A DNA stretch of 64,000 nucleotides from Casuarina equisetifolia (Eukaryota; Streptophyta; Magnoliopsida; Fagales; Casuarinaceae): the NCBI GenBank assembly GCA_028551475.1, contig CM052358.1, positions 2,730,501 through 2,794,500 on the forward strand. The letters are read 5' to 3'. A program made the translations under genes and the position numbers. This document shows positions 23,663 through 36,297 of the stretch, piece by piece; the first letter of the stretch is position 1; each line of letters starts with the position of its first letter. Under the pieces are notes generated by a model. It was not told the origin of the DNA and did not search any database. It worked only from the letters and a program-made list of their open reading frames with translations.

Positions 23663-25997
23663 TTTTTGTGTTTTCACTATCTCGATCTTAATGACCTTTA
23701 CCAAAAAAAAAAAAAAAAGAATCGTCTTTGAATCATTTTGCAGAAAGTTCATGCCATTTGCTGTCATTATTTTGAACTACCAAGATAACTGTCATTAGGT
23801 AGAACTGTCCGGGCTTTCATTACTGGGGATTTGGTTCAAGGCTCTTGAAGGAGAAATAGACTTATTCGAAATTACACCTCAATGATAAATAATTGAAGAT
23901 AGTTTTAACCATCTATAAATGCTTTAGGGGTGACCAAGCCAACTCTCAACATTAGAGGGTGGTAGTACTACCACCTTAATTATTGTTAATGGTTGTTTAA
24001 TCACTTCAAAAGGGGATGAAAAGATTGTTTTAAAAATTAGTATAGTTATCCTTAAGAAAAATTTAAAGGTAACCAAAATCTATTGTAGCTGATACAATCC
24101 ACTAAAATTGGTGGAAATACTGTATATAAGATATAAGCATTGTTTTATTCTAATATCCAAAGTATCTTGATTCTAAGAAATTGACATATAGTATTCAAAA
24201 GGAGAGCAAGAAACAAATTAAAAATCATTTTTTGCTTTGAACTCAGTTTTATACACAAATAAAAAGATCAGGCAAACAAGAATCATATGTTTATACAAAG
24301 AGTGTTGAATTTCTTTGTCAATAAGTCTGTGGTCTAGTAATTAGTTATTAAGTTTTCAAAGTTTAAGCCTTAAATTCAACATCCTATCTCAAACTTCCTT
24401 TACCTAACCAAAAACAAATAAAGAAATTTAGATTTGTCAAATTTTTATTCGTAAGATCTTCAAATTTTTCTCTTTCGTTATACCTTTTTATCCCTTTTTC
24501 TGATATGAATCTTAACATCTTTCTTCTCTGTTACAAATCAACTTAATATTCTGAAGAAAAAAAGTTGAAAATAGGATTTAAATACCCTTAGATATTTACA
24601 AGTTAGAAAAGTATGCCAAAAGAAAAAAGCTTCCCAAGTAATTATAACATACTGCGAAATGACTTTTTAACTGCCATGTCTTTTGGACTACAACTTGTTC
24701 AAGAGTTTTGGAGAAAAAGGCAGCACAACTCAGGACCACAGCGGTGTTCGCTCGCAGCGTTCTAGATGAGACAAGACTTTTTGCCCTGCAATAATGCATT
24801 ATAATGGCGCACCATGCATGGAAGACAGAAGGGGTTGCTACGGTGTGTACCAGCAGGGTTTAGAAGATAATTACCGTTTGACCATTTCACACGGTTCTTG
24901 TCTTAGACTGCCGTAAGATGTGGACTAAATCTCCCTAATATACTGTGGGAGCTTCAGGAGTGTCTGCAAGTGCGACAGGGGCGATTCACGGCAATACTTT
25001 TCTCTGAAGTTTCCTTTCTTCGGGCAATTATTGGTGGGTAATTTAGAATTTAGCTGAAAAAGAGTTAGAAGGATAGGCAAAGGATTTAGATTCACCTCTC
25101 TTTAAAACAACTCATTAAGGAGAGGCTTGTCTAAGTTTATAAAATATATTACAAGTATTTAGGATTTAGACACATTATGAGTATTGTTCTCTTTAATGTG
25201 GAACTGTTTGTTTAATATATTATTTTTATAATCCAAGCTCGGTCTTTGTACTGAAAAAAGACTGGCTCATTTTTTAGATTGAAGCTTATAAAGCACATTA
25301 TAAGTTTGATTTTCTCCAATACGGGACCATTTGTCCAATATAATAATATCAAGTATAAATTAAAATCATGCATTGGTGCGAAGTCGTGAAGTTAAATCAC
25401 ATTGGTGATGATTAGTTGAAAAGCAAGTTAGAACAACGAACAAGAACACAATAATTTTAAGGTTTTGTTCACAACCATGAGAGACCATAAATAGCAAAGT
25501 AACATGGTATTTAAGCCTTCTAATTGAACTTTCGGGTGTGTTTGATTCAAGTAGCTATTAAAACTATGCAAAAAAGCAGTCTATAAAATATTTTTAAGTC
25601 CCATCATAAACAAATAATCATGTGGTAGACAAGTCCCAAAATAGGCAACTCTTTCTTCGCTTGGGAGTTATATATAGTTTCTATTAAATTTTGTAAATGA
25701 TAATTAAAAAAAAAAAAGACAAGAAGTATGCAAGGCTAATGGCAACAAATGCCTTTAACCAATACACATAAGAATTTTTTTTGTCATGTGAAATCACACA
25801 TGAAATTCATATGAACACAACATAACAAAATGATGTAATTGAATGCAAACACCTTTACAACTTAGATGTTGCATTAGCTTTTGAAAGGAATGCATACTCA
25901 TAGTGACCTATCCCATTAATAAGATACCATTCTCAATCTTACATGGAGTCACCTCTTTTTGAAAAAAATACTTAATAGGCTACCTAAGTTTCTTACT
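23663..25997. other. Spacer, no gene recognised
   Basis: The first part is the downstream flank of copy C. AAAAAAGCTTCCCAAGTAAT near 24625 matches the flanks of A and B, so the duplicated unit extends at least this far. From about 24,800 to 26,000 the DNA is AT-rich and repetitive-looking without a recognisable product. Confidence 0.55.
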
Positions 25998-27738
25998 CTA
26001 AAGTTTTGAAGTGTCTATGTCATGTCACCATAGTGGGACTTAAGAATAAGTGTACCACATGAGCAACCCTAGTGTATTTATAGGGTACACTCAAGGCCAA
26101 AAAGGTTATCAACCCCATGACGCCAAAAAGCATAAGATCTTTGTGAGCTGGGACATACATTTTATGACGATAGTTTTCTCTTTTTCATTTTTAGAGCCCA
26201 AATTACATGTTTTTATGCAAGTACCTTTGACAAACCCGTTTTGGAGGTCCCTAAGTCACATTATCCCAAGCCTCCTTTTAAGCCATCCTAATCATCACCT
26301 ACCATTGATGATTTTGCCAACCAAGATCTTGAGGTAATCAGTTCATCACCACCTAACCACACTCTTACTCCCTCTACCATCATCAACTAACTTTTATGAT
26401 TTTTTTCTCATGATGATCTCAATGACATTATATCCTTATAAAATGATCCACCTCATCCACCTCCTTAGATAGCTCCAAGATGATCCATTAAGGAAACCTG
26501 CTACCACTTTAGTCCACTAATTATGTTTGCCTTGTGATTAACATCATAGAGAGTGGATCATCCATCTATCCCTTTCAAGTTGCATCTCATATCATCACCT
26601 CTTACTTGATCACCAACACTTCATTGTATTCATTTCAACTGTGATCAAGCCAACCTATTACCATGAATCTATTAGTAATCTTAGGTGGCTAGATGCCATG
26701 GATAGGAGATAAAAGCATGAGGCAAATGACATGGGAGATTACAAAGTAACCCCATGGTAGGAAAGCCATAGAATATAAGTGGTTTTACAAGATTAAGTAA
26801 AAATTTGATAGGTCAGTGGAGCAATACAAGGCATAATTCATGACAAAAGGATTCAACCAAAATGAAGGGGTGGAATATCATGAGATTTTTGCTTTAGTTG
26901 TCAAACACATTATAGTCAAATATGCCATTTCACTAGTAGCTTAACATCAATGGAACTTCCATCAAATAGACATTAACAATGCATTCCAATAGGGAAATCT
27001 AAATGAAAAGGTCTATGTACGACTTCCACCTAGGAATCCTCACAAGAAAAATGGGAAAGCATGCAAGTTGAAGAAATCTGTATATAGGTTAAAGCAAGCA
27101 ATTAAATAGTAGTATGTTAAATTCACAAAGATGTTACTTACAGCTGAATATCAAGATTCCATTCACAACACTTCAATATTTGTTAGGCAATAAGGTAACT
27201 TAATAGTCATATTTATGATTTATGTAGATAACATCCTTATTATTGGCAGTGAAGTCGATGAGGTTCAAGAACTAAAAGTACATTTGCACTATATATCCTA
27301 CATCAAGGACTTGAGAGATCTCACTTAGCTTAATTCATGCACTCTTTTAAGAATTCTCATTAGGAAGCAACTATTAGATTGGTAAAATATTTAAATGGTT
27401 GTCTTGGGAAAGACTTGTTTATCCATATTGTTAGAGGTTATCAAATGTGAGTGCATTACAATTTAGATTATATTACATGCAAAGTGGGGGGAAAGAAATC
27501 AACCATTGGATTATATGTTATGCTTGATAATGTGCTAATTTGATAGAAAAGCAAGAAACAAGTAATTATATCTCTCTCCTGCACAAAAGCTTAGAATAGA
27601 GCAATGACACTCACATCCTATGAGATTATTTGGTTGCTAGGCTTACTTGGAAACATGGTGCTACAATTTATGTATTGTGACAGTAAAGTTGTCATGGAGC
27701 TTGCAACTAATCCTATTGTTAATTAGCACACCAAACAT
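25998..27738 (+). mobile_element. Decayed Ty1/copia pol remnant
   Basis: Interrupted similarity to copia polyprotein runs in order. There is an integrase C-terminal motif (FIGYTQGQKGYQPHD, about 26080), then reverse-transcriptase motifs (KWFYKIK near 26780, FHQIDINNAFQ near 26952, NLNEKVYVRLPP near 26998, KLKKSVYRLKQA near 27065), a YLNGCLGKDL motif near 27385 and an RNase H-end motif (YCDSKVVMELATNP near 27675). Many stops and shifts break it. No LTRs were found at its ends. It stops abruptly at 27738, where a phytocyanin gene fragment begins. It is older than the two other elements in the window. Confidence 0.8.
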
Positions 27739-27862
27739 TAAGGAACTCACAGAAAGAATCTCCAACAGGAATTCTGTTCCTTGCAGCCCGTGGACTGTAC
27801 ACTGCAGTTTTGTTGGGATCAGGTTCTCTCCAACCCAAGTCATCGCCCACTTTGAACTCCTC
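27739..27862 (-). pseudogene. Captured fragment of the ENODL phytocyanin gene
   Basis: These 124 bp align without gaps to 45897-46020, the exon 1/intron 1 region of the phytocyanin gene in this window; shared blocks include GTTGGGATCAGGTTCTCTCC and CCAAGTCATCGCCCACTTTG. Roughly a tenth of positions differ by eye. The fragment keeps the exon-intron boundary (ACTCAC on the + strand, the donor GTGAGT on the -), so it came from DNA and not from a spliced transcript. It is joined on one side to the copia remnant and on the other, at CTTGACATTTATTT, to the copied B upstream block. Confidence 0.85.
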
Positions 27863-28725
27863 TTGACATTTATTTAACAAGTTCCACTCTATTGATGATA
27901 CTTATTCTTTTGTGGGATATTCCTAAAGAAAATGTAACATTGTGGTTAAAAATTTGGGTATATCAAATGCTTAACAGAAGTCTTTTGTCCCTTGATGATG
28001 CTCAAGCAAGGAGGAAGGTCGAGGTCTTGGATAACATAGAGCTGTGTGATATTTTGGTGACTGATCAAAAAACAAGTTCAAGCAAAAGACATGAAAACAA
28101 TTAAAATTCAAGTTCTAGTTCATAATCACGAGATCTGCAATGGTTTTTTTTTTTCCCAGATTGATAAAGGAAGAGGGTGAGTGTCAAACACAGGAGTTCT
28201 CTGATCCGCAACGCTTGCTCCAACTGATTGGACCTAGAATTTAGGTTAAGAGGATAACTCTATTTATACAGCTCGTACAATAAAATGGTTTATGTCAAGA
28301 TGTAGTATTTCCATGATGAAGTCCACAACCCATGTTAACTATAAAGCACATATTAAGAATAATGCACATCATCTCATATTATGGAGAGTAAACTACGAAT
28401 GAGCCACTCACTTAGACTATTGGTTTTGGGATAGCATATCATATTAAAGTCATTTTCTAAGAACTTTCATGACATTTTCTTTGCAACTTTCTTGTTCGTG
28501 AAGGGCAAGATTCCAATCATTTAATTATTAATTTAATATCTAAGGTTTCTTCTTTTAGTTGAATTATTGTTGCAAATCACCAAATTTACAAACAATGTAC
28601 ATTTAATTATTGAAGTTTTCGGATTGTAGGAAACACATATATGTTTGTTTGTGCAGTTGTCATAAATTTTTAAGCTTTTGGGGTAGCTTTAAAACAATGG
28701 AAAAATTACGAGACTAATTGTTATC

Positions 28726-29407
28726 TGTTGGGTTGGTCCAGCCCATATTCAGAGACTTATTATTGGGTCCAATTAGGGTAATGTGGCCCTAAGGTTTAAA
28801 AGAAAAAATATAAGATTTTTTCTTTAAGAGAAGAGGTGAGTGGCCATAAAAAAAAAAAGAGAAAAGAAAATAGTAGAATTTCGTAGGAATTAGAGGCCTT
28901 GCATAGCAATTGATCAAAGGTCTGATCAAGGTTGATCCATGGTCCGATTGAGCTGATTTTGTGTCAGTAGGTTTTGGATTGGGTGTTCTTCATTGTGGAC
29001 GGTTGGATCGTCATTTAGAGCTCTTAAAGTTAGTAAATCTTGGTAAAAAATTTGGGTGATATTTATCTAACTTTTCTTGGTTAAGTTGTTGTTTACAACT
29101 TATTCTTCATTATTTATTGATGATTCTATTATTGTTGAATCAGTAAATCTTAGTCCTGTTGCTATTGTTAAGGACTTGATTAGGTTGTAACCTAACGATT
29201 TATATAGTGGAGATTTGGGTGGACTCTGTGATCGGTCCTGTAGTTTTTTTTATCCTTCACATTGGAGGGGTTTTTCCACGTAGAAATTCTTTTGTGTTGA
29301 TTGTGATTTGATTATTTTTCTTATAATTCAAATACATCGTTGGTGTTTTAGTATATCCTCACAAGTTAAATCAAAATGAAAAACTTTATACGTTGTTTTT
29401 CCCATCA
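28726..29407 (+). repeat. 5' LTR of copia element 1
   Basis: 682 bp, TG...CA ends, followed after three bases by the primer-binding site. Confidence 0.93.
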
Positions 29408-29460
29408 GAGTGGTATCAGAGCTTAGGTTGTGGTTGTTTTATCTTTGGATTTGATTGAAT

Positions 29461-32400
29461 GATGGAACTAAGAACTAACAGGATGATTAGTTTGAATGGA
29501 CAAAATTATCATGTTTGGAAGGGTAAGATGGAAATTTGTTTTATGTGAAGTGTTGGCACTTACCGATATTTAGTGAAACTAGACTAGACAACATGAGTGA
29601 GGTTGATTGGATTTTTAAGCATAAAATTGTATGCGGGTTCATTCGACAATTTATAGATGAGAATGTTTTGAATCACATTAGTAAAGAAACACATGCTCGG
29701 ACTCAATGGAACAAACTTGAATTCTTATATGCTCGAAAGATTGGAAATAATAAGATGTATTTGATGAAGTAACTTATTAGCTTGAAATACAAAGATGGGC
29801 AATCCATATATGATTCTTTGAATGAGTTTCAAAGAATGTTAGATCAATTTTCAGGTATGAATATGAAGTTTGAAGACGAAGTACAAGGACTTGGTACTTT
29901 ACCAGAATCTTGGGAAACATTTCATATGTCAGTTAGTAACTCTGCTCCCGATGATATTGTTACTATGGATTTTGCCAAGACCAGTATTTTGAATGAAGAA
30001 ATGAAAAGAAAGAGTCAGGGTTCTTTGTCTCATTTGGAAGCTTTGGTTGTTGAAAACAAGGGGAGAAGTCATAGTAGAGGTCCGAGAGGTTATAACAAAA
30101 GTCAAAGTAAGTCTAGATCATGGCATAAAAATGTAGAGTGCCATCATTGTGGCAAGATATCAATAAAAATTGCTTCCAGCTGAAAAATAAAAAGAAAAAT
30201 GGTAAAGGTAGAAATGAGAAGAAGAAAGTTAATGAAAGTGAGGAGAAGAAAGACAACAATGATGATGATTAAGTTGCAGCAGCTACTAATGAACTTGTTA
30301 TTGTGTGCTATGATGATAATGTGAATTTTGCTAGTAATGAGACAAGTTAGGTAATTGATAGTGGTGCTTTTCTTTATATTACTTCTAAAAGGGAGTTCTT
30401 TACTTCTTATACTCTTGGACACTTTGGCACATTGAAGATGGGTAATGATTACTTGGCTAAAGTTACAAGTATGAGAGATGTATGCTTAGAGACTTATAAT
30501 GGATCCAAGTTAGTTCTCAAGAATGTTAGACATGTACCAGAAATTCATTTGAATTTGATTTCTACCGGACAACTTGATGATGAAGGTTTTTGCAATATCT
30601 TCAATAATGGATAATGAAAACTTATTAAGGGTTCATTAGTTATGGCTAGAGGCAAGAAAGAATCTTCTTTGTATTTATTTCAGGCCAAGATTTTCAAGAA
30701 CATTTATAATGTAGTGGAAGATGGGAATGCAAGTGCTTTATGGCATAAAAGGTTAAGTCACATGAGTGAGAAGGGCATGAATGTGTTGGCAAAGAAGAAC
30801 TTGTTATCTGGGATTAAGAGTGTAAAACTTGATAAGTGTGCACATTGTTTAGCTGGAAAATAGAAAAGAGTTTCATTCTATAGTCACCTTTCTTCAAGAA
30901 AATTAGATTTCTTAGAGTTAGTACACTCATATGTTTGTGGCCCAGTTAACCTAAGGATGCTTGGTGGAGCATCCTACTTTGTGACATTTATTGATGACTA
31001 CTCAAAAAAGGTTTGGGTTTATGTTTTGATGTCAATCAAGTGCTAGATATGTTCAAGTAGTTTCAAGTTTCAGTAGAACAGCAAACTGGAAAGAAGTTGA
31101 AATGTATTCAATCAAACAATGGTGGTGAGTACATTGGACCATTTGATGAGTATTGTAGGCAACATGGTATTCGACATCAAAAGACACCTCCAAAAACACC
31201 TCAGTTGAATGGTATAGCGGAAAGAATGAACATGACATTGGTTGAGAGAGTTAGATGCATGATTTCAAATGCTAACCTACCAAAGACATTTTGGGGTGAG
31301 ACATTACTTACAGCAGCTTATGTTATCAATCTATCTCCAATTATTACTTTAGATGGTAATGTGCCAGATAAAGTTTGGTTTGGCAAGGATGTTTCCTATA
31401 ACTATCTAAGAGTATTTGGTTGTAAAGCATTTGTTTATATTCCAAAAGATGAGAGGTCTAAGTTAGATGTCAACACACGAGAATGTATATTTCTTGATTA
31501 TGGTTTTGATGAATTTGGCTACAGGTGTTATGATTCAGCTGTGAAGAAAATTGTGAGGAGTTGTGATGTTGTATTTTTTTAGAATCAAAATATGACAGAT
31601 ATTGGCCAGAGTGAGAAGAATATGTTACAAGGCTCTAAGATTGGTATTGATATTGATCTAATTCCTTTAAATGATTTACAACAACAGTTGCTAGAACAAG
31701 TTGAAAGTGATATTCAACATGATGTTCAAGATCAGGTTCAGAATGACCAACAAGGTACAAATAATAGTGACACTCAGACAAATAATGTTGTTGATGTTCA
31801 GCAGAATCCATCTTCAGTTCTACCATTGAGGAGGTCTACTAGAGATCGCCATCCATCATCTAGATACTCTACTAAGGAGTATGTATTGTTGACTGATGCA
31901 GGTGAGCCTAAGAGCTTTGAAGAAGTAGTAGAGGATGTGAATAAGAAAAAAATGGGTTGATGCAATACAAGATGAGTTGAAATCTTTGCATGATAATCAA
32001 ACATTTGAGTTTGTGACATTGCCTAAGGATAAGAAAGCTTTCAAGAATTGTTGGATTTATAGATTGAAGCATGATGAAAATTCTTTACAACCTCGATACA
32101 AAACCAAACTAGTTGTTAAAGGTTTCAGTCAGAAAAAAAGAATTGATTATGATGAGATTTTCTCACATGTTGTAAAAATGTCCTCAATTCGAGTGGTTTT
32201 GGGATTAGTTGCCAGTCTTGATCTTGAAATTAAGTAAATGGATGTAAAGACTACTTTTCTTCATGGTGACCTAAATAAAAAAATTTATATAGAGCAACTA
32301 GAAGGTTTTGAAGAAAAAGGTAAAGAGAACTATGTTTGCAAGCTAAAGAAAAGTTTATACGACTTAAAACAGGCACTAAGACAATGGTATCAAAAATTTG

Positions 32401-33463
32401 AGTCTTTTATAGGGGAGCAAGCCTACAAGAAGACAAATTCTGATCATTGTGTGTTTGTACAAAAGTTCTCAGATGATGACTTTATCATTTTATTGCTTTA
32501 TGTAAATGACATGTCTATAGTTGGTAAAAATGCTGCAAGAATTGAAATGTTGAAGCAGGAGTTAAGTAAGTCATTCTCAATGAAAGATTTAGGCTCAGTG
32601 AAGCAAATTCTTGGTATGAGAGTTAGTTATAATAGAAAAGTCAAGAACTTATGGTTGTCTCAAGAGGAGTACATCAAGAAAGTGTTTCAAAGGTTTTGTA
32701 TGGATAAAACTAAAGTGGTGAGCACGCCTCTTGCTACACACTTTAAGCTTAGTAAGAAACAATGTCCTATATATGAGGAAGACATAAAAGATATAGAAAG
32801 AGTTCATTATACTTCAGCTGTTAGTTGTTTAATGTATACAATGATTTATACAAGGCCAGATATAGCTCATGCAGTTGGAGTAGTTAGCAGATTTACTTCT
32901 AATCCTGGAAGAGTACATTGGAATGCAGTGAAGTGAATTCTAAGGTATCTTCGAGGCACTTCTAGTTTGAAACTTTCATTTGGGAGTGATAAGCCTATTC
33001 TTGTGGGATATACAGATTTTGATATGACATGAGATATTAATAATAGAAGATCTACTTCAGGCTACTTATTAAGTTTTCATGGGGAGTTGTGGCATGGCAA
33101 TCAAGATTACAAAAATGTATTGGTCTATCTACAACAGAAGCAGAATTTATTGCAACAACGGAAGCATATAAAGAGTTGCTTTAGATGAAGGAATTCATAA
33201 AGGAACTTGATTTTGTGCAAGAAAAGTATGTGTTATTTTGTGATAGTCAAAGTGTTATACGTCTTGCTAAGAACTCTACTTTTTATCAAAGGTCAAAGCA
33301 TATTGATGTAAGGTATCATTGGATACGAGATATCATGGAAACCAAAGAGGTTGCACTTGAAAAGGTACATACTGAGGATAATGGTTTTGATATGATGACA
33401 AAGGCTCTATGGCGAGAAAAGTTTGAGTCTTTTCGACATGAGGCCGGTTTGGATTGTGCTTGA
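29461..33463 (+). pseudogene. Broken gag-pol of copia element 1
   Basis: Gag similarity (NGQNYHVWKGKMEI; VCGFIRQFIDENVLNHI) runs from 29461, but an early stop and a frame change fall near 29548 and a stop at 29770. The zinc knuckle region near 30140 is shifted. The protease motif VIDSGA (about 30352) follows a TAG stop. Integrase shows an LWHKRLSH...CAHC zinc-binding half and a catalytic core with NNGGEY. In reverse transcriptase the usual YVDD reads YVND (about 32500), losing a catalytic Asp. RNase H (VLFCDSQSVIRLAKN) is at 33230. Multiple stops mean it cannot move by itself. Confidence 0.88.
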
Positions 33464-33510
33464 GAAATGGACATATGGAATCTCCCTGATTTGGGCTAGA
33501 GAGGGAGAAT

Positions 33511-34194
33511 TGTTGGGTTGGTCCAACCCATATTCGGGGACTTATTATTGGGTCCAATTAGGGTAATGTGACCCTAAGATTTAAAAGAAAAAATATAAGG
33601 TTTTTTCTTTAAGAGAAGAGGTGAGTGGCTGTCAAAAAAAAAAAAAGAAAAGAAAAGAGCAGAATTTCATAGGAATTAGAGGCCCTACACAACAATTGAT
33701 CAAACGTCTGATTAAGGTTGATCCGTGGTCTGATTGAGCTGATTTTTTGTCATCAGGTTTGGGATTAGGTGTTCTTCATTGTGAACGATTGGATCGTTGT
33801 TTAGAGCTCTTGAAGTCAGCAAATCTTGGTCGAAAATCTGGGTGATATTTATCCAACTTTTCTTGGTTAAGTTGTTGTTTACAACTTGTTCTTCATTATT
33901 TATTGATGATTCTATTATTGTTGAATAAGTAAATCTTAGTCCTATTGCTATTGTTAAGGACTTGATTGAGTTATAACCTAATGATTTATATAGTAGAGAT
34001 TTGGGTGGATTCTGTGATCAGTCCTGTGGTTTTTTTTTATCCTTCACATTGGAGGGGTTTTTCCACGTAGAAATTCTTTTATATTGATTGTGATTTGATT
34101 ATTTTACTTGTGATTTAAATACATCGTTAGTGTTTTAGTATATCCTCACAGGTTCAATCAAAGTGGGAAACTTTATACATCGTTTTTCCCATCA
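33511..34194 (+). repeat. 3' LTR of copia element 1
   Basis: 684 bp, preceded by the polypurine tract and followed by the TTATC target duplication. Confidence 0.93.
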
Positions 34195-34628
34195 TTATCA
34201 TCAACCAAATCACAAATTGACGAGAACAACGTGACTTAAAAAAGACTTCGAAAGGAAGCTTCTATTAAACAACCATATCAATAATTGAGGGCCCAACGTG
34301 GGAAAATCTTAACCCCCAACATTTTCTTGGTAAGGAGCAAGTGGAAGACAAAGACAAACCTTTATTGCCTGAGGTTCTTGGTTTCCCACCATGATGTCAA
34401 TGCAAGCGTTGGAGAAGAGGTTTATCAGGAACACCTTGGTCTGAAATTCCATTGTTTATAGAAAAAGCCATCGCTGTAGAAATAATCAGGACCGCACGTG
34501 AACAGGAAAAAGTTAGCAATAGATAAAGAGTTTCTTCTTGCTCAGTTTCTCATCTTTTTCAAGCATCCAGAAATGAAATGACTTATAATGTGAACGACCC
34601 CCACATATATGGGTGTCTTCGACATTAA

Positions 34629-34750
34629 ACGGATACTACGCTTCTAGAGGCATTATGAGTGATGATGTATTCACATTGATGGGTTGTTCCAGGAAAATAA
34701 AAGGGATTCTAGTGCAGAGAGCAGGTGAATCGTTGGACACAGCACTGCAA
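34629..34750 (+). pseudogene. Exon-1 relic of an ankyrin-PGG gene, second copy
   Basis: Matches the relic at 16393-16513 including ACG in place of the start codon (34629-34631) and the abrupt switch to upstream-unit sequence after ACAGCACTGCA. It was copied together with the B upstream block. Confidence 0.8.
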
Positions 34751-35814
34751 GATCTTAATCACCATTTCCTATGGCTTCCTGCTTCCAACATTTTCCAGGC
34801 AAGAAGAAAGTGGAAGACAGAAAAACCTTAATTGCCAGAAGTTCTTGGTTTCCCACAATGATGTCACTGCAAGCGTTGGACAAGAGGTCATACATCAGGA
34901 ACACCCGTGCGAACACGCATAGACTAAAAAAAACGTCTTCGGTGAAGGTCGTAGGAAGTTGGTGGGAAGATTACTTGGAGATGCTTAGAGGATGACATTT
35001 CGCAAAAGTTATCTTTCTGGAAATAATATGGATCACACGTGAACTCGCAAAAGTTAGACGATAGAAGAAGCATAATGGAGGCTGATGTGTGCAATGACTG
35101 GGATCTGAATGTTACACCTCAGACTGAGAAGTGAGTAGAGCAGAAGACTGCACATGCTGTCCGCACTTCTCCACGAGCACCCACTCTCAGTCACCAAATG
35201 GAATATCCGAAGGCCCCACCACTTGCTGTTACACAGTGGGTACAATCAAGTCAGCATTTGTGAAGTTTAAGCGTCTTGCTGAAGAACTGCAGCGTGACAA
35301 CTCATGTGAAAACCAGGAGGGCAGCTCGTACGAAACCATGACAACTTCACCAAGACAACCAAGCACGGGTCACCATTTACTGTCAAGGAAGCCCCAACAC
35401 GAGTAACTAAAGTTAAGGAGTACGCTTCGAGGAAGTTTACCTGCGGAAATAAGCAGACACCACTACCCTATAAAATGGGGCGGCTTGCCTATGGTAAAAG
35501 CAAGATATAGAAATAGCTATTCTGACGATGATAAAATTTTATCTTGTGTTTGTCTGTTGGTAAGGTCTGGCTTGGCTTGTCGGAGATGGATAGGCACTGT
35601 GTGGTATGTCTCCCAACCCTTTCCTTTTCCCTTTCTTTCTTTCATGATATATTTTTTTTTTCATCTTTTTGGTCGCTCTTCTTTGAGGATTGATTTACTT
35701 TTTGCTTCATGCGTATGTTAGGTTAGATTTTGCTTCTTTTTTCTTCCCGACGTTTCTTTTAGTCTTCTTGGTGCACCTAAATAATTACACATCAACAATT
35801 CTAAATTGTTATAT

Positions 35815-36125
35815 GAAAGATAAGAGTCTCACATTAAAAATTAAAATTTTAAATATTAAATATAAATTAAAATGATATCTTTTAACCTTTAAGCTAGCTT
35901 TTGGATTAAATCTTTGGACCTTCTAATTTGATATCAAACATTAGTTGAATCTATTTCATTTTGTGTGATCTTGAACCCAATAATACTTGATATATGAAAA
36001 CATATATGAAAGACGAGAGTTTCACATTAGAAATTAATATATTTAAGATTAAATAAGTTTTTAAAAAAAATTACCTAATTTTTAAACTAATTTTTGAGTT
36101 GGACTTTTAGACCTTCTAACTATTA
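35815..36125 (+). repeat. Two tandem LTR-like repeat fragments (copies 2 and 3)
   Basis: About 35815-35945 and 36007-36125 share GAAAGAyrAGAGTyTCACATT, AAATTAAwATwTTwAr, a TTTAAGCTAGCTTTTGG-like middle and GGACCTTCTAA. A diverged third member is at 7808-7925. Confidence 0.5.
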
Positions 36126-36275
36126 TTATGTTTTACTTTTGTTACTGTAGAGTCAATTGCTTTCTATCACGCTAGCATCGACTGTTTTCTGATAAGCCCA
36201 GCTTCTAGAAGCATTGATTCAAATTTAAATTAATAAAATTCTCTGACTTTGGGTCAGAAATTAGATGAGGATTTA

Positions 36276-36297
36276 ATATATATATATATATATATAT
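36276..36297. repeat. (TA)n microsatellite
   Basis: About eleven TA dinucleotides, upstream of copy D. Confidence 0.9.

Larger units (their letters stand above)
28726..34194 (+). mobile_element. Ty1/copia LTR retrotransposon 1 (Tork/Tnt1-like), nearly full length
   Basis: Length 5469 bp. LTRs 28726-29407 and 33511-34194 begin TGTTGGG and end CCATCA. The 5-bp target duplication is TTATC (28721-28725 and 34195-34199). The primer-binding site TGGTATCAGAGC at 29411-29422 fits initiator tRNA-Met. A polypurine tract, AGAGAGGGAGAA, lies just before the right LTR. Internal order is gag, protease, integrase, reverse transcriptase, RNase H, as in copia. By eye the LTRs differ at about 60 of 682 positions, mostly transitions, so the insertion is fairly old. 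Confidence 0.95.
27862..35063 (+). repeat. Copied block of the copy B upstream region, split by a copia element
   Basis: 27862-28725 plus 34200-35063 matches 15097-16807 in order, including the poly-T tract, both upstream units and the exon-1 relic with its ACG. Left edge CTTGACATTTATTTAACAAG is shared with 15097; right edge is near GACGATA (35057-35063, compare 16801-16807). The copia element at 28726-34194 interrupts it, and the uninterrupted version at 15960-15970 is the empty site. No ankyrin coding exon follows, so this copy is a promoter-and-relic block only. Confidence 0.88.
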
